Of a DNA stretch of 64,000 bases, positions 17,290 through 27,898 are shown piece by piece; position 1 is the stretch's first letter; the number at the start of each line of letters is the position of its first letter. Below the pieces are notes generated by a model. It was not told where the DNA came from and made no database searches. It saw only the letters and a program-made list of their open reading frames with translations. A program made the position numbers and the translations under genes. The stretch comes from Dictyoglomus sp. (GTDB lineage Bacteria; Dictyoglomota; Dictyoglomia; Dictyoglomales; Dictyoglomaceae): positions 1-64,000 of the forward strand of contig JANXBZ010000001.1 of NCBI GenBank assembly GCA_025060475.1, in the 5' to 3' direction.

Positions 17290-17817
17290 CTACTCCTCAG
17301 AGTTAACAAAGAAATATTTTCGCCATTCAATATTCTCTTCTCGTTCTAAATATCTTGTCAAATGAAAGTAAGGAATATATTTAGGTGGTTTTGGCTCTCT
17401 TATTAATTTCATTTTTGCCTCTTCCAACGTCTTATCTCCTTTCTTCTTATTACATTCTTTACAAGCACAAACTAAATTCTCCCATACCGATTTTCCCCCT
17501 AATCTCTTTGGTACAACATGATCAATAGTCATTTCTCCATCCCTTTTGCCACAATATTGACAAGTAAAATTATCTCTAATAAAAACTCCTTTTCTTGATA
17601 GTTTAAGTTCTAATCTAGGTCTTTTTACATAATATAAAAGTCTAATCACCGATGGAATAACAAAAAATACCGATGGAGAAGCAATAATCCCACTGTTTTC
17701 TTCTACTACTTCTGCCTTTTTTTGAACAAGAAGGGATATTGCCCTTTTTACTCCACAAACATCTAAAGGTTCATAATTACTATTTAATACTAAAACTTTA
17801 CTACTTAAATCCTTCAT
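17290..17817 (-). CDS. HNH endonuclease domain protein
   Basis: A 175-residue protein. Residues about 80-140 form an HNH nuclease of the zinc type: CQYCGKRDG, TIDHVVPKRLGG (catalytic His), WENLVCACKECNKKKGDKT. The N-terminal 70 residues (VLVLNSNYEPLDVCGVKRAI) belong to a common short HNH family found in many bacteria, whose biological role is not established; it is not a restriction or homing context here. First gene of an operon with the calcium ATPase four bases downstream. It has only a weak ribosome site (GAAG) and an extended -10 box 18 bases before the ATG, giving a leader of about 11 bases. Confidence 0.8.
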   Translation of the reverse strand: MKDLSSKVLVLNSNYEPLDVCGVKRAISLLVQKKAEVVEENSGIIASPSVFFVIPSVIRLLYYVKRPRLELKLSRKGVFIRDNFTCQYCGKRDGEMTIDHVVPKRLGGKSVWENLVCACKECNKKKGDKTLEEAKMKLIREPKPPKYIPYFHLTRYLEREENIEWRKYFFVNSEE

Positions 17818-17835
17818 AGCTTCAAATATGCATTT

Positions 17836-17844
17836 ATTATATCA
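17836..17844 (-). promoter_or_regulatory. extended -10 promoter of the HNH/Ca-ATPase operon
   Basis: TGA-TATAAT on the minus strand, a perfect extended -10. No convincing -35. It lies just before the end of the sugar transferase gene, which ends at 17847. Confidence 0.45.
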
Positions 17845-17846
17845 TA

Positions 17847-19226
17847 TCAATATGCTCCCTTTCTAAGAATAACCGATGGGATGGTTTTCAGTATGATTTG
17901 AAAATCTAATTTTATACTCCAATTTTGAATATAATATAAGTCCAATTGGACTCTTCTAGCATAATCTAAGTCACTTCTTCCACTCACTTGCCAAAGACCT
18001 GTAAGACCTGGCTTTACTCTCAAAATTTCATCTGCAAAGATTCCATATTTTTCTAACTCTTTTCTTACCACAGGTCTTGGTCCTACAATACTCATATCTC
18101 CCTTTAGAATATTAAAAAATTGAGGAATTTCATCTAAACTCCATTTTCTTAGAAATTTGCCAATTTTTGTTACCCTTGGATCATCTTTTAACTTAAAACT
18201 TTTTTCAAATTCTAACTTTAATTTAGGATTATTTTCTAGAATTTTGTCTGCATCCTTATACATTGTTCTAAATTTCCAAACGTATATATCTTTACCATAT
18301 CTTCCCACCCTTTTATGTTTGAAAATAACAGGACCTTCGGAATCTAGTTTTATTAATAAAGATATTATAAACATAAGAGGCAAAAAGAAAATAAGTCCAA
18401 TAGTAGCAATAATTATGTCTTCAATCTCTTTTAAATAACCCTGCCATCCCTCGAGATTAGAAGTTTTAATTCTTAAAATAGGAATACCACTAATTTCGTC
18501 AAATATAATCTGAGAGCCAAAAAGAAGATAAAGATCAGGAACTATTTTAACTGTAATTCCTTTTTTCCTAGATATCTCTATTAAACGAAAAATCTCCTCA
18601 TCTTTTATAGGATGTGTTATTATAATTTCCTGGAAATTATAAAATTCTTCTAAGTTCTCTTTTAAATATGAAAGATCAGGAATATTTCTATATAATTTAT
18701 ATCCCACCCATGGATTTTTCTTCCAAAAATCTATAAGTGTGTTTGCTATTTCATTATTTCCAATTAAAAGAACTTTTGTTATACTTCTTTCTATTTTAAA
18801 TAGTCCCCATCTTAAAAGTAAAAGAATAATTCTATTTAAGAAGATAAGAAAAAGAGCAGAAAAACCTGTGAGAATAAAAATTAATCTCGAGAAAGAAAAA
18901 TCCCTATAAAAGAAGGAAAGAAAGGACAATATAAAAATAGAAAGAGCAACAGAAATAAATATGGGTCCAAAGGAAAAATAGTTTTTGGAATTATAGGCTT
19001 TATTCCAAATAAGAATAATTAGAGCCATTATTCCAAAAAAAATAGAAAGATAAAAATAATAAGGATAGAAAACAGGAAAATCAGACTCAGGAAGATAAAG
19101 TTCAGGAATTTTTATTAAAAAATTAAATCTTATATAATAAGCTAAAGGAACAGAAAGTATTAGACAGATAAAGTCTAATACAATTAAAACAAAAAGCCAA
19201 AATATCTCTCTTCTTATCTTTTCCAT
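17847..19226 (-). CDS. polyprenyl-phosphate sugar-1-phosphate transferase (WcaJ/WbaP type)
   Basis: A 459-residue membrane enzyme that loads the first sugar phosphate onto undecaprenyl phosphate for surface polysaccharide. Layout: four or five N-terminal membrane helices (about 10-140), a Rossmann-like domain (VLLIGNNEIANTLIDF onward), one more membrane helix near 265, then the catalytic domain with GPVIFKHKRVGRYGK, KFRTMYKDADK, SLDEIPQFFNILKGDMSIVG, PRPV, and KPGLTGLWQVSGRSDLDY. ATG at 19226 is chosen because an exact consensus promoter (19254-19282) lies upstream; an ATG at 19277 falls inside that promoter. The ribosome site (AAGAAG) is weak. Confidence 0.85.
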   Translation of the reverse strand: MEKIRREIFWLFVLIVLDFICLILSVPLAYYIRFNFLIKIPELYLPESDFPVFYPYYFYLSIFFGIMALIILIWNKAYNSKNYFSFGPIFISVALSIFILSFLSFFYRDFSFSRLIFILTGFSALFLIFLNRIILLLLRWGLFKIERSITKVLLIGNNEIANTLIDFWKKNPWVGYKLYRNIPDLSYLKENLEEFYNFQEIIITHPIKDEEIFRLIEISRKKGITVKIVPDLYLLFGSQIIFDEISGIPILRIKTSNLEGWQGYLKEIEDIIIATIGLIFFLPLMFIISLLIKLDSEGPVIFKHKRVGRYGKDIYVWKFRTMYKDADKILENNPKLKLEFEKSFKLKDDPRVTKIGKFLRKWSLDEIPQFFNILKGDMSIVGPRPVVRKELEKYGIFADEILRVKPGLTGLWQVSGRSDLDYARRVQLDLYYIQNWSIKLDFQIILKTIPSVILRKGAY

Positions 19227-19232
19227 TTCTTC

Positions 19233-19261
19233 TTGCTTTATTTTCTTTTTTGGATTATAAA
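19233..19261 (+). promoter_or_regulatory. promoter of the barrel/LolA-like pair
   Basis: TTGCTT at 19233-19238, 17-base spacer, TATAAA at 19256-19261. It overlaps the minus-strand promoter at 19254-19282, so the two polymerases would compete for the same bases. Confidence 0.4.
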
Positions 19262-19282
19262 AGTAAAAAGAAATCATGTCAA
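19254..19282 (-). promoter_or_regulatory. consensus promoter of the sugar transferase gene
   Basis: On the minus strand TTGACA (19277-19282), a 17-base spacer and TATAAT (19254-19259): a perfect sigma-70 consensus. The gene starts 28 bases after the -10 box. Confidence 0.75.
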
Positions 19283-19300
19283 AATTTTTGGAGGAAGGCT

Positions 19301-20317
19301 ATGAGGAGATTAATATTATTATTTGTTTTGAGTTTCTTATTAATATCTAATACCTTCGCAAGTGAATGGGGAATTATGGAATTAAATACAGAAGTTTTTT
19401 CAAGCAAAGAGAAAACGTATCAGAAATATAATTTTCTATTAGAAAAGTGGTGGAGTGAAAATTTAGGAATCACTATTAATTTGGAGCATGAAGAATATTT
19501 TAAATATAGATTGGGATTACAAACTCCTTATTTAAGAAGTATTTATGGTTATTTTTATCCCAATCTAAATTCCTATTCAAAATATCTAAGATTTAAAGGA
19601 CTCTTTTTAGGATTATATATCTTAAAAGATGAAATATATTTACTTACTGGAGAAAATATAGCGGATAATAAACCATTAAAAGCATTAGGATGGCAGAGAT
19701 TATTTACTCCAAATAATATAGCTAATTTCTCTCTCTTATCTTATAAAGAAAGCTATAATTTAAACATTAATCTTCTACAAAAACATACACTTCCATTAGG
19801 AATTTGCTATACTTCTGAGGAATTATCTTTTCTCATTAAAGATTCACGAGTCTATATTAGTGGTTTAGTTCAAGGTGAGATAAGTATTGGAAATTTTTCT
19901 CTTAAGGGTTATGTTGGATCTAATCATTCTCAGAATTTTGATCTTTATGATATAAAACCTGGAGAATTTGGTGGAGAGATCTTTCTAAGAACCCCTTTTA
20001 TTGTAAATATTTTCAGCAGAATTTCAGGAGGATATTTTCATAATTTCAGTAATGGAGTTGGAAGACTTAAATTAGGAGCTTCAATGGAGTGGAGTTTAAG
20101 AGATTATTTAAATTTAGAGTCCTTAACAACTTTTGAATATATCTTTAAAGAAGAAGGAGAATATAGCCTAAACCAAAAAATTCAATTGAATTTCCCTACT
20201 ATGGAAGGAATCTTAGTGGGAAGTATTTATTGGACATATAATTTAGAGAAATTAAGCACAGGAGAAATAAAGAATGAAACTCAAACTTTTGGATTAAAAT
20301 TATCTTATCAATTTTAG
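19301..20317 (+). CDS. putative outer-membrane beta-barrel protein
   Basis: A 338-residue secreted protein. The signal peptide LILLFVLSFLLISNTFASE would be cut near residue 20. The rest alternates short amphipathic beta strands with turns, is rich in Tyr, Leu and Asn, and ends GLKLSYQF, with a C-terminal Phe as in BAM-assembled barrels. I recognise no named family. ATG at 19301 has GGAGGA five bases upstream; a reading from 19250 would add a hydrophilic leader before the signal peptide. It lies 12 bases before a LolA-like gene. With the divergent sugar transferase this marks an envelope locus. Confidence 0.6.
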   Translation: MRRLILLFVLSFLLISNTFASEWGIMELNTEVFSSKEKTYQKYNFLLEKWWSENLGITINLEHEEYFKYRLGLQTPYLRSIYGYFYPNLNSYSKYLRFKGLFLGLYILKDEIYLLTGENIADNKPLKALGWQRLFTPNNIANFSLLSYKESYNLNINLLQKHTLPLGICYTSEELSFLIKDSRVYISGLVQGEISIGNFSLKGYVGSNHSQNFDLYDIKPGEFGGEIFLRTPFIVNIFSRISGGYFHNFSNGVGRLKLGASMEWSLRDYLNLESLTTFEYIFKEEGEYSLNQKIQLNFPTMEGILVGSIYWTYNLEKLSTGEIKNETQTFGLKLSYQF

Positions 20318-20329
20318 GAGGAATAAACT

Positions 20330-21055
20330 ATGAAAAGAATTATTGGATTAATTTTAATATTTTCTTTGATATTGAGTTCCTCGATTTTTTCTCAGATTTC
20401 TGCAGAGTCCATATTAAAGGAAGTAGGAGACAAATGGGGCTCAGCTAAAGATATCCAGATGAAATTATCCATAACTCTCTATTCTTACTCCTCAAAAGGA
20501 GAATCCATACCTCAAAAAATGACTATGGAAATGTTTTACATAACTAATCCATTAATATTAAGAATTAATTTTTTAGAACCTGCCCTTTTCTCGGGTCAAA
20601 TAATCTTAATAGACTCAGAAAAAAAGTTAATGAGAGTTTACATTCCTGCTACAAAACAAATCCTTGAAAGCGAATTTACTCAAACCTTAACATATACTTC
20701 AGGAATAAATCTACCCTTTATCTCAGGAAAAGAAGAAGACTTTAACTTAGAAGTAGCAGAGTTAATAGAAAAGAATGAAAAATTTTACAAAATTATAGGA
20801 AAACCCAATACACCAGAACTAAAAACTCAAATGTCATATTTTGAGCTTTATCTTAATAAAAGTGAACTAAAACCTATAAGACTAAAAATTTTTGACATAT
20901 ATAACAGATTATATATGGATATGCTATGGACAGAATTAAAAATAAATCAGAATCTATCCGCAACTAAATTAAGAACTCTACCTCAAGGTAAAATTATAAA
21001 ACAAAAGGAACCCCAAAATATAACTCCCATTCCCTTTTTCTCTCCTGGAAAATAA
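20330..21055 (+). CDS. LolA-like outer-membrane lipoprotein carrier protein
   Basis: A 241-residue secreted protein with a signal peptide (RIIGLILIFSLILSSSIFSQ, cut near residue 22-25). The mature part starts AESILKEVGDKWGSAKDIQMK and continues with anti-parallel strands typical of the LolA/LppX fold: MEMFYITNPLILRI, IILIDSEKKLMRVYIP, YFELYLNKSELKPIRLKIFD. Such proteins carry lipoproteins or lipids across the periplasm. It sits 12 bases after the beta-barrel gene with a GAGGAA ribosome site, so the two are co-expressed. The assignment is to the fold family; it could equally be a variant linked to its barrel neighbour. Confidence 0.7.
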   Translation: MKRIIGLILIFSLILSSSIFSQISAESILKEVGDKWGSAKDIQMKLSITLYSYSSKGESIPQKMTMEMFYITNPLILRINFLEPALFSGQIILIDSEKKLMRVYIPATKQILESEFTQTLTYTSGINLPFISGKEEDFNLEVAELIEKNEKFYKIIGKPNTPELKTQMSYFELYLNKSELKPIRLKIFDIYNRLYMDMLWTELKINQNLSATKLRTLPQGKIIKQKEPQNITPIPFFSPGK

Positions 21056-21056
21056 A

Positions 21057-21081
21057 AGGAGCAAGAATTTATCTTGCTCCT
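21057..21081 (-). terminator. terminator of the repair operon
   Basis: AGGAGCAAGA (21057-21066) pairs with TCTTGCTCCT (21072-21081) around a five-base loop; the minus strand then runs TTTTATTTT. It contains the stop codon of the ROK kinase gene. The T-run is only on the minus side, so it mainly ends that operon. Confidence 0.8.
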
Positions 21082-22013
21082 ATCTCACTTAAGATAAGAG
21101 CTAAAGCACCATATAGTCCTACATCTTCTCCTAATTGAGAGGATAATATTTCTACTTTATCTACTGGAACTAACTTTACTCTCTCTTTTACTACCCTTTT
21201 TACTGTCTCTAGCACTTCTTCTCCTGCTTTCATTATCCCTCCACCAAGAATTATCCTTTCTGGACTCAATATAGTTATAACATTTCCTATACCAATTCCA
21301 AGATATTCTAAAGCACTTTTCCAAATTCTTTCAGAAACCTTATCACCTTGAAGATATGCCTTTCTTACGAGCTCTGCAGAAATTCTTTCTTTTCTACTTA
21401 ATTCTTTTAAAATAGTATCTTCATTATTTAGAATAGCCTCTTCTGCTCTTTTTGCAATAGCTATTCCTGATGCTAAAGCCTCAAGACAACCTTTGTTTCC
21501 ACAATTACAAAGAGGACCATGAGGTAAAATAGTCTGATGTCCTATCTCTCCAGCACTATTTCTTTGTCCACGAAGAATTTTTCCATCAATAATAACTCCT
21601 CCGCCAATTCCCGTGCTCACAGTTATGTAAACTAAATTCTTAACTCCTCTACCCGCTCCAAAATAATATTCTCCTAAGCATGCAGTATTTGCATCATTAT
21701 CTAAAAAAACAGGAATATTTAAGGCAGATTCTAAATCTCCCTTTAATGGAACATTGTCCCAACCTGGAAGATTAGGAGGGGAAAGGATAACTCCCTTCTC
21801 ACTATCTAAAGGTCCCCCACATCCTATTCCAAGAGCCAAAGTATCACTTGTTTTAAGTTTTTTTAGATTTTCTATGATTTCTTCTAAAATTTTTCTGTAT
21901 CCTCTTTCTGCATTTGTAGGAAATATTATTTTTTCCTCTAATTTTCCATCTCCCAAAAATCTTCCCAGAGCAATCTTAGTACCACCAATATCTAAGGCTA
22001 AGAATCTTTCCAT
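21069..22013 (-). CDS. ROK-family glucokinase
   Basis: A 314-residue sugar kinase. It has the N-terminal ATP loop [51 protein letters not shown] (catalytic Asp), EIGHQTI and the ROK zinc motif CNCGNKGCLEALASG. Expected reaction: ATP plus glucose (or another aldohexose) to the 6-phosphate. A second ROK protein lies at 51841-52803; this one has a longer loop between the catalytic and zinc motifs. AGGAGGT stands five bases before the ATG. Its start overlaps the end of the alkyltransferase gene by 38 bases, so it is the last gene of the repair operon, an odd place for a sugar kinase. Confidence 0.87.
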   Translation of the reverse strand: MERFLALDIGGTKIALGRFLGDGKLEEKIIFPTNAERGYRKILEEIIENLKKLKTSDTLALGIGCGGPLDSEKGVILSPPNLPGWDNVPLKGDLESALNIPVFLDNDANTACLGEYYFGAGRGVKNLVYITVSTGIGGGVIIDGKILRGQRNSAGEIGHQTILPHGPLCNCGNKGCLEALASGIAIAKRAEEAILNNEDTILKELSRKERISAELVRKAYLQGDKVSERIWKSALEYLGIGIGNVITILSPERIILGGGIMKAGEEVLETVKRVVKERVKLVPVDKVEILSSQLGEDVGLYGALALILSEIGAR

Positions 22014-22464
22014 TTTCTACCTCCTCTATTCCCTCTAATTTTAAGAGAAATTTCTTAAATTCTACTCCCAAAGAAAAATTTCCTAGTCTTCCATCACTTC
22101 TTATAACCCTATGACAAGGTATAATAATTAAGAAGGGATTTTTTGCTAATGCCTGTCCTACTGCTCTTGATCCATTATTGTATCCCAATTTTTCAGCTAT
22201 TGCTTTATATGAAGTTATCTTACCAAAGGGAATTTCCCTTGCTAATTCATAAACCTTTTTACAAAAAGGAGAAACCATAGAAAAATCTAATGAAACTTTA
22301 GAAAAATCTACATTTTCTCCATGAAAATAAGAATCAAAAAGAGTATAAAAAGGGAAATTAATATTTATCTTCTTAGGATTCTTCTCCCAATAAATTCTCT
22401 TTATAATCTTTCCTTCATAATTTATAATCAAGTAACCATTATTTAAGGGATAAGTACCTATCAT
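21976..22464 (-). CDS. ogt: methylated-DNA-protein cysteine methyltransferase
   Basis: A 162-residue suicide repair protein that removes O6-alkyl groups from guanine. The active site is [16 protein letters not shown] (Cys near residue 118), preceded by the HTH region [31 protein letters not shown], which binds DNA. The N-terminal domain is short, as in single-domain AGT proteins. It begins with a four-base ATGA overlap with uvrA and ends 38 bases inside the ROK kinase gene. Direct reversal and nucleotide excision repair are thus encoded side by side. Confidence 0.9.
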   Translation of the reverse strand: MIGTYPLNNGYLIINYEGKIIKRIYWEKNPKKININFPFYTLFDSYFHGENVDFSKVSLDFSMVSPFCKKVYELAREIPFGKITSYKAIAEKLGYNNGSRAVGQALAKNPFLIIIPCHRVIRSDGRLGNFSLGVEFKKFLLKLEGIEEVENGKILSLRYWWY

Positions 22465-25295
22465 GCATATATCTTTCTCTCTAAGAATAAAATTTTTCTT
22501 AAAAACCGTCCTGTATGAGAATTAGGAATCTCTGCAATCTCTTCAGGAGTCCCTACAGCTACGATTTCTCCTCCTCTTTCTCCTCCTTCAGGACCTAAAT
22601 CTATTATATAATCTGCAGTTTTAATAACTTCTAAATTATGTTCAATAACTAATACTGTATTGCCACTATCTACTAATCTATGAAGAAGATTTACAAGCTT
22701 CTCTACATCTGCAAAATGAAGTCCTGTGGTGGGCTCGTCCAATATATAAAAGGTTCTTCCTGTACTCTTTTTTGAAAGTTCTGCTGCTAACTTTATTCTT
22801 TGAGCCTCACCACCTGAAAGAGTAGTTGCAGGTTGTCCCAACTTTATGTACGAGAGCCCCACATCATATAGAGTTTGAAGTTTTCTTTTTATAGAAGGAA
22901 ATTTATCAAAAAATTCCAATGCAGACTCTACACTCATATCTAAAACATCCGCAATATTTTTTCCTTTAAAGGTTATTTCCAAAGTTTCACTATTATATCT
23001 TTTTCCTTTACAGACTTCACAAGGAATATAAATATCAGGAAGAAAATGCATCTCAACCTTAACCATACCCTCACCATGACATGCCTCACATCTTCCACCC
23101 TTAACATTAAAGCTAAATCTTCCGGGCTTATATCCTCTTATTCTTGATTCAGGAAGTTCTGCAAATAACTCTCGAATATCTGTAAAAACTCCTGTATAAG
23201 TTGCGGGATTAGATCTTGGAGTTCTTCCTATGGGAGATTGATCAATTATAATAACTTTATCAATATACTCTGTCCCTAAAACCTCATCATAATTTTTACC
23301 CTTTATTTTCTTTCCATATATTGCCTTTTGAAGGGCAGGATATATTACCTCTTCTACCAATGTACTTTTTCCAGATCCAGAAACTCCTGTAAGACATACA
23401 AAGGTTCCTAAAGGTATTTTTACATTTATATTTTTAAGATTTCTTGCACGAGCTCCTTTTATTTCGAGCCAATTAGAATTTCCTTTTCTTCTTTCTTTAG
23501 GTATTGGGATTTTTCTATCTCCTCTTAAATATTGAGCAGTGATAGATGTAGGATGAGACAATACCTTTTCTAAAGATCCTGCAACAACTATTTCTCCTCC
23601 ATGCTCTCCTGCTCCAGGTCCTATATCCACAATAAAATCCGCAGATCTTATAATCTCTTCATCATGCTCCACAACTAATATAGTATTTCCTAAATCTCTT
23701 AAATTTTTAAGATTCTCTATCAACCTCTTATTATCTCTAGGATGAAGTCCAATACTTGGTTCATCTAAAACATAAATAACTCCCACAAGACCAGAGCCAA
23801 TTTGAGTAGCAAGTCTCACCCTTTGAGATTCTCCTCCTGATAAAGTATCTGCAGATCTATCTAAGGTTAAATAATCTACTCCCACTTCAATTAAAAATCT
23901 CACCCTTTGAAAGATTTCTTTTAAGATAGGTTCTGCAATGATTCTTTCTTTTTCAGAAAGTTCAAGATTTTTAAGAAAATCTTGAAGCTCTAAGAGGGTT
24001 AAACTACAAACCTCCGCAATATTCTTACCACCTACAGTAATTGCTAAAGACTCTTTCTTTAACCTTTTTCCTCCACATTCACTACATGGAGAAAATATCA
24101 TAAATTTTTCAAAATAATCTCTTATTTCTTCGGATTCGGTCTCCTGATATCTTTTCATGAATATATTTATCAAGCCTTCAAAGGATCTGTATCCATAGAT
24201 ATCCCAATCAGGATATTCAACATGAATAGCAAAGGGAACACCATATAATAATGCATTTTTTTGCTTTTCCGAGAAAAATTTTAATGGGATATCCAAAGAA
24301 AAACCCAGTTTTTTACCCAAATTAGTAAGAAGAATCCTATAGTAGGGAGAAATATCCTTTCCCCAAGGAATTATTCCTCCTTCTAATATGGATTTCTCAA
24401 GATCAAGGATTAAATCGGGATCAAACTCCTTTTTACCACCAAGTCCTGAACAAGAAGGGCAAGCACCGTAGGGACTATTAAAGGAGAAAAGACGGGGAGT
24501 TATCTCTCCAAAACTAAATCCACATTGGGGACACGAAAAATTCTCACTAAATAGATGTTCCTTGGGTCCTTCTTCTGTTAACTCTTCTATTAATACCAAT
24601 CCTTCACTCAGTTTAAGAGAAAGCTCAACAGCTTCAAAGAGTCTACTTCTTATATCAGGTTTTATTATCAAGCGATCAACAATAACAGAGATATCATGCT
24701 TTTTATTTTTATCAAGATCAATATCCTCATCCAAAGAATATACTTCATTATCTACTTTAACCCTTAAAAAACCTTGCTTTCTTAGATTTTCCCAGAGTTT
24801 TTTATATTCACCCTTTCTCCCTCTAACTACAGGAGATAAAACCTGTATTCTTCTTCCCTCAGGAAAGCTTAATATTTTATTTACAATTTGTTCCACCGTC
24901 TGAGCAGAGATCTCAATATTACAGTTAGGACAGTGAGGTTTTCCTATATTTGCAAAAAGAAGTCTTAAATAGTCATAAATTTCTGTCACAGTTCCCACTG
25001 TAGATCTTGGATTCTTAATAACTGTTTTTTGATCAATAGAAATAGCAGGAGAAAGTCCTTCTATAATATCCACATCTGGCTTATTTAATTGTCCTAAAAA
25101 TTGTCTTGCATAAGTAGATAAGGATTCCACATATCTTCTTTGTCCTTCCGCATAAATAGTATCAAAGGCTAAGGAAGACTTTCCAGATCCACTAATTCCT
25201 GTAAATACTATTAGTTTGTTTCTCGGAAGATCTAAATTTATATTCTTAAGATTGTGTTCCCTTGCTCCTCTTATTTTAATATACTTCTCACTCAT
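22461..25295 (-). CDS. uvrA: excinuclease ABC subunit A
   Basis: A 944-residue DNA-damage sensor of nucleotide excision repair. It has two ABC ATPase modules: Walker [15 protein letters not shown] near residue 35 and [14 protein letters not shown] near residue 640; two signatures ([16 protein letters not shown] and [15 protein letters not shown]); and two Cys4 zinc fingers (CPQCGFSF...[14 protein letters not shown]...CEVCKG). Length matches the family. It overlaps uvrB by four bases (ATGA) upstream and ogt by four bases downstream, so the three are translationally coupled. Confidence 0.97.
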   Translation of the reverse strand: MSEKYIKIRGAREHNLKNINLDLPRNKLIVFTGISGSGKSSLAFDTIYAEGQRRYVESLSTYARQFLGQLNKPDVDIIEGLSPAISIDQKTVIKNPRSTVGTVTEIYDYLRLLFANIGKPHCPNCNIEISAQTVEQIVNKILSFPEGRRIQVLSPVVRGRKGEYKKLWENLRKQGFLRVKVDNEVYSLDEDIDLDKNKKHDISVIVDRLIIKPDIRSRLFEAVELSLKLSEGLVLIEELTEEGPKEHLFSENFSCPQCGFSFGEITPRLFSFNSPYGACPSCSGLGGKKEFDPDLILDLEKSILEGGIIPWGKDISPYYRILLTNLGKKLGFSLDIPLKFFSEKQKNALLYGVPFAIHVEYPDWDIYGYRSFEGLINIFMKRYQETESEEIRDYFEKFMIFSPCSECGGKRLKKESLAITVGGKNIAEVCSLTLLELQDFLKNLELSEKERIIAEPILKEIFQRVRFLIEVGVDYLTLDRSADTLSGGESQRVRLATQIGSGLVGVIYVLDEPSIGLHPRDNKRLIENLKNLRDLGNTILVVEHDEEIIRSADFIVDIGPGAGEHGGEIVVAGSLEKVLSHPTSITAQYLRGDRKIPIPKERRKGNSNWLEIKGARARNLKNINVKIPLGTFVCLTGVSGSGKSTLVEEVIYPALQKAIYGKKIKGKNYDEVLGTEYIDKVIIIDQSPIGRTPRSNPATYTGVFTDIRELFAELPESRIRGYKPGRFSFNVKGGRCEACHGEGMVKVEMHFLPDIYIPCEVCKGKRYNSETLEITFKGKNIADVLDMSVESALEFFDKFPSIKRKLQTLYDVGLSYIKLGQPATTLSGGEAQRIKLAAELSKKSTGRTFYILDEPTTGLHFADVEKLVNLLHRLVDSGNTVLVIEHNLEVIKTADYIIDLGPEGGERGGEIVAVGTPEEIAEIPNSHTGRFLRKILFLERKIYA

Positions 25296-27280
25296 TTTAG
25301 GCTTTTTTTCTTAAGAATTTCTTTTAATTCCTTTATTTGATCCCTTAATTGAGCAGCTTTCTCAAAATCTAAATTTCCTGCAGCCTCATACATAGCCTTT
25401 TCTAATTCCAAGATCATTTCTTCAATCTCTTCTTTTTCGAGCTCCTTGGAAATCATCTTATAATCAACTTTATTTTCCATAAGTGCCTCTGCAAATTGAA
25501 ATACCTCTTTCAAAGATTTTTTTATACTTTTTGGAACAATTCCATGGGTCTTGTTATATTCCATCTGAATTTTTCTTCTTCTTTCGGTCTCTGCTATAGC
25601 TTTCGCCATAGATTCTGTAATAGTATCCGCATACATTATTACTTTTCCATTTATATTTCTCGCAGCCCTTCCCATAATTTGAATAAGAGACCTTTCAGAT
25701 CTTAAAAATCCCTCTCTATCCGCATCTAAGATAGCTATCAAAGATACCTCAGGAAGATCTAAACCTTCTCTTAACAAATTAATCCCCACAAGAACATCAA
25801 ATTTTCCAGCTCTTAAATCTTGAAGAATTCCTGTTCTTTCTAAAGTTTCTATCTCTGAATGCAAATAAGTTACTTTCATTCCGAGATCCGAAAGATATTC
25901 TGCAAGATCCTCCGCAGTTCTTTTCGTTAACGTAGTTACTAAAACTCTCTCTCCCCTTTCTACCACTTCTTTAATTTGAGAAATTAAGTGTTCAATTTGT
26001 CCCTTTGTGGGATGAACCTCAATTTCTGGATCAAGAAGTCCTGTAGGTCTTATTAATTGCTCCACTACCTGTTCCGACACTGAAAACTCAAACTCTGCAG
26101 GAGTTGCAGATACAAAGATAACTTGATTTACTCTTTCTAGGAACTCCTCAAAGGTTAGTGGGCGATTATCATAGGCAGAAGGTAAACGAAATCCATATTC
26201 CACAAGATTAAATTTTCTTGATCTATCCCCATGATACATTCCCCTAAGCTGAGGAATTGTAAGATGAGATTCATCTATAAAGAGAAGATAGTCATCGGGG
26301 AAATAATCCAAAAGAGTGTATGGAGGTTCTCCAGGAAGTCTTCCATCAAAATGTCTTGAATAATTTTCTATTCCTTTACAATATCCAATTTCCTGCAAGA
26401 GTTCTAGATCATAAAGGGTTCTTGCTTCTAATCTTTTGGCTTCTAAAAATTTTCCTTGTCTTTTCAATTCTTCTAATCTTTCTTCCAACTCTTTTTTTAT
26501 AGATTCTAAAGCTCTTTCCATCTTCTCAGGAGGAGCAACATAATGGGTTGCAGGATAAATCCAAACTTCTTTTAGATCTATTGTTCTTTTACCTGAAATA
26601 GGATCAAATTCTGATATCCTCTCTATATAATCTCCAAAATATTCTATTCTTATTGCAGTTTCAGATCCTATTGGAAAGATTTCTACTACGTCTCCTCTTA
26701 CCCTAAATCTTCCTCGAATAAATTCGTAATCATTTCTTTGATATTGAAGTTTAACTAACCTTCTCAAGAGCTTATCCCTTGGAAATTCTTCTTCTAATCT
26801 TATTCTAAATACCATATGCTCATAATCTTCAGGAGAGCCAAGACCGTATATACAGGAAACACTAGCAACAACTATAACATCTCTTCTACTTAGAAGAGAA
26901 CTTGTAGTGCTGTGTCTTAATCTATCTATTCTGTCGTTTATATCAGCATCCTTTTCTATGTATGTATCTGTCTGAGGTATGTATGCCTCAGGCTGATAAT
27001 AGTCATAATAACTGACAAAATATTCTACTGCATTATAAGGAAAGAATTCCTTAAATTCACCATATAATTGGGCAGCTAAGGTTTTGTTAGGAGCAATAAC
27101 TAATGTAGGTTTCTGAACATTAGCGATAATATTTGCCATAGTAAAAGTTTTTCCAGACCCTGTAACTCCTACTAAAGTCTGGAATTTATATCCTCTTTTT
27201 ATTCCCTCGGTAAGTTTTTCTATAGCCTGAGGCTGATCTCCACAAGGTTTAAACTCCGATACCAATATAAATCTTGACAT
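25292..27280 (-). CDS. uvrB: excinuclease ABC subunit B
   Basis: A 662-residue helicase-like core of nucleotide excision repair. Visible are Walker [15 protein letters not shown], the beta-hairpin region [25 protein letters not shown] box [14 protein letters not shown], motif [22 protein letters not shown], and the C-terminal UVR motif [24 protein letters not shown], which binds UvrC. No uvrC lies in the window. I chose ATG at 27280 because GGTGAT stands just upstream; GTG at 27289 is part of that ribosome site. Confidence 0.97.
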   Translation of the reverse strand: MSRFILVSEFKPCGDQPQAIEKLTEGIKRGYKFQTLVGVTGSGKTFTMANIIANVQKPTLVIAPNKTLAAQLYGEFKEFFPYNAVEYFVSYYDYYQPEAYIPQTDTYIEKDADINDRIDRLRHSTTSSLLSRRDVIVVASVSCIYGLGSPEDYEHMVFRIRLEEEFPRDKLLRRLVKLQYQRNDYEFIRGRFRVRGDVVEIFPIGSETAIRIEYFGDYIERISEFDPISGKRTIDLKEVWIYPATHYVAPPEKMERALESIKKELEERLEELKRQGKFLEAKRLEARTLYDLELLQEIGYCKGIENYSRHFDGRLPGEPPYTLLDYFPDDYLLFIDESHLTIPQLRGMYHGDRSRKFNLVEYGFRLPSAYDNRPLTFEEFLERVNQVIFVSATPAEFEFSVSEQVVEQLIRPTGLLDPEIEVHPTKGQIEHLISQIKEVVERGERVLVTTLTKRTAEDLAEYLSDLGMKVTYLHSEIETLERTGILQDLRAGKFDVLVGINLLREGLDLPEVSLIAILDADREGFLRSERSLIQIMGRAARNINGKVIMYADTITESMAKAIAETERRRKIQMEYNKTHGIVPKSIKKSLKEVFQFAEALMENKVDYKMISKELEKEEIEEMILELEKAMYEAAGNLDFEKAAQLRDQIKELKEILKKKSLK

Positions 27281-27292
27281 TTTTATCACCCT

Positions 27293-27898
27293 TTATCCAT
27301 TCTTATTATAAACCATTCTTTTTATATAATAAAATCTTTCTTTTACCTGATTTATTGTATTTTCTATGCTCCCAGAGTTATCTATTATATAATGAGCTTT
27401 TTTTATTTTTTCTTCCATAGGCATCTGAGAATATATTCTTTCTATAGCTTCCTCATAAGAAATATTCTCTCTTTTTATCAATCTCTCAATTTGCTTCTCA
27501 AAGGGACAGTAAACTACCCATATCTCATCAAACCAATCTTCAATTCCTACCTCAAAAAGCAGAGGAACTTCAAAAGCCAGGATTCCTTTTTTTCCTTTAT
27601 TTTTTTCTATTTCTTCTTTCATTATTTTAAGAACAGGAGGATGTAAAAGATTATTTAAAATTTTTCTCTTTTCTTCTGAAGAAAAAATAACCTTCCCAAG
27701 TTTTTTTCTATTTAAGATCTCGCCATCAAAAACTCCATCTCCAAAGATTTCTCTAATTTTATTAAGATAATAAGGTTGCAAGAGAAGAGAATGAACAATC
27801 TCATCTGCACTGATAACACAAACTCCAAGACTTTTTAATGTATTAACTACAAGACTCTTTCCTGAAGAAATTCCACCAGTAATTCCCAAAATAAACAT
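27293..27898 (-). CDS. coaE: dephospho-CoA kinase
   Basis: A 201-residue P-loop kinase for the last step of coenzyme A synthesis (3'-phosphorylation of dephospho-CoA). It has Walker A GITGGISSGKSLV, the CoA-domain motif ISADEIVHSLL, LHPPVL and FEVPLLFEVGIEDWFD, all typical. It follows polA with no spacer and precedes uvrB by 12 bases. polA-coaE neighbours (often with mutM) are common in bacteria, so the context supports the call. Confidence 0.93.
   Translation of the reverse strand: MFILGITGGISSGKSLVVNTLKSLGVCVISADEIVHSLLLQPYYLNKIREIFGDGVFDGEILNRKKLGKVIFSSEEKRKILNNLLHPPVLKIMKEEIEKNKGKKGILAFEVPLLFEVGIEDWFDEIWVVYCPFEKQIERLIKRENISYEEAIERIYSQMPMEEKIKKAHYIIDNSGSIENTINQVKERFYYIKRMVYNKNG

Noticed and set aside
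17290-17817. HNH gene considered as a mobile-element or defence nuclease
   Set aside because: It sits in an ordinary operon with no partner methylase, intron, toxin-antitoxin or phage gene, and belongs to a common stand-alone HNH family.
21057-21081. Hairpin considered as a bidirectional terminator
   Set aside because: The plus side lacks a T-run, so support is for the minus strand only.
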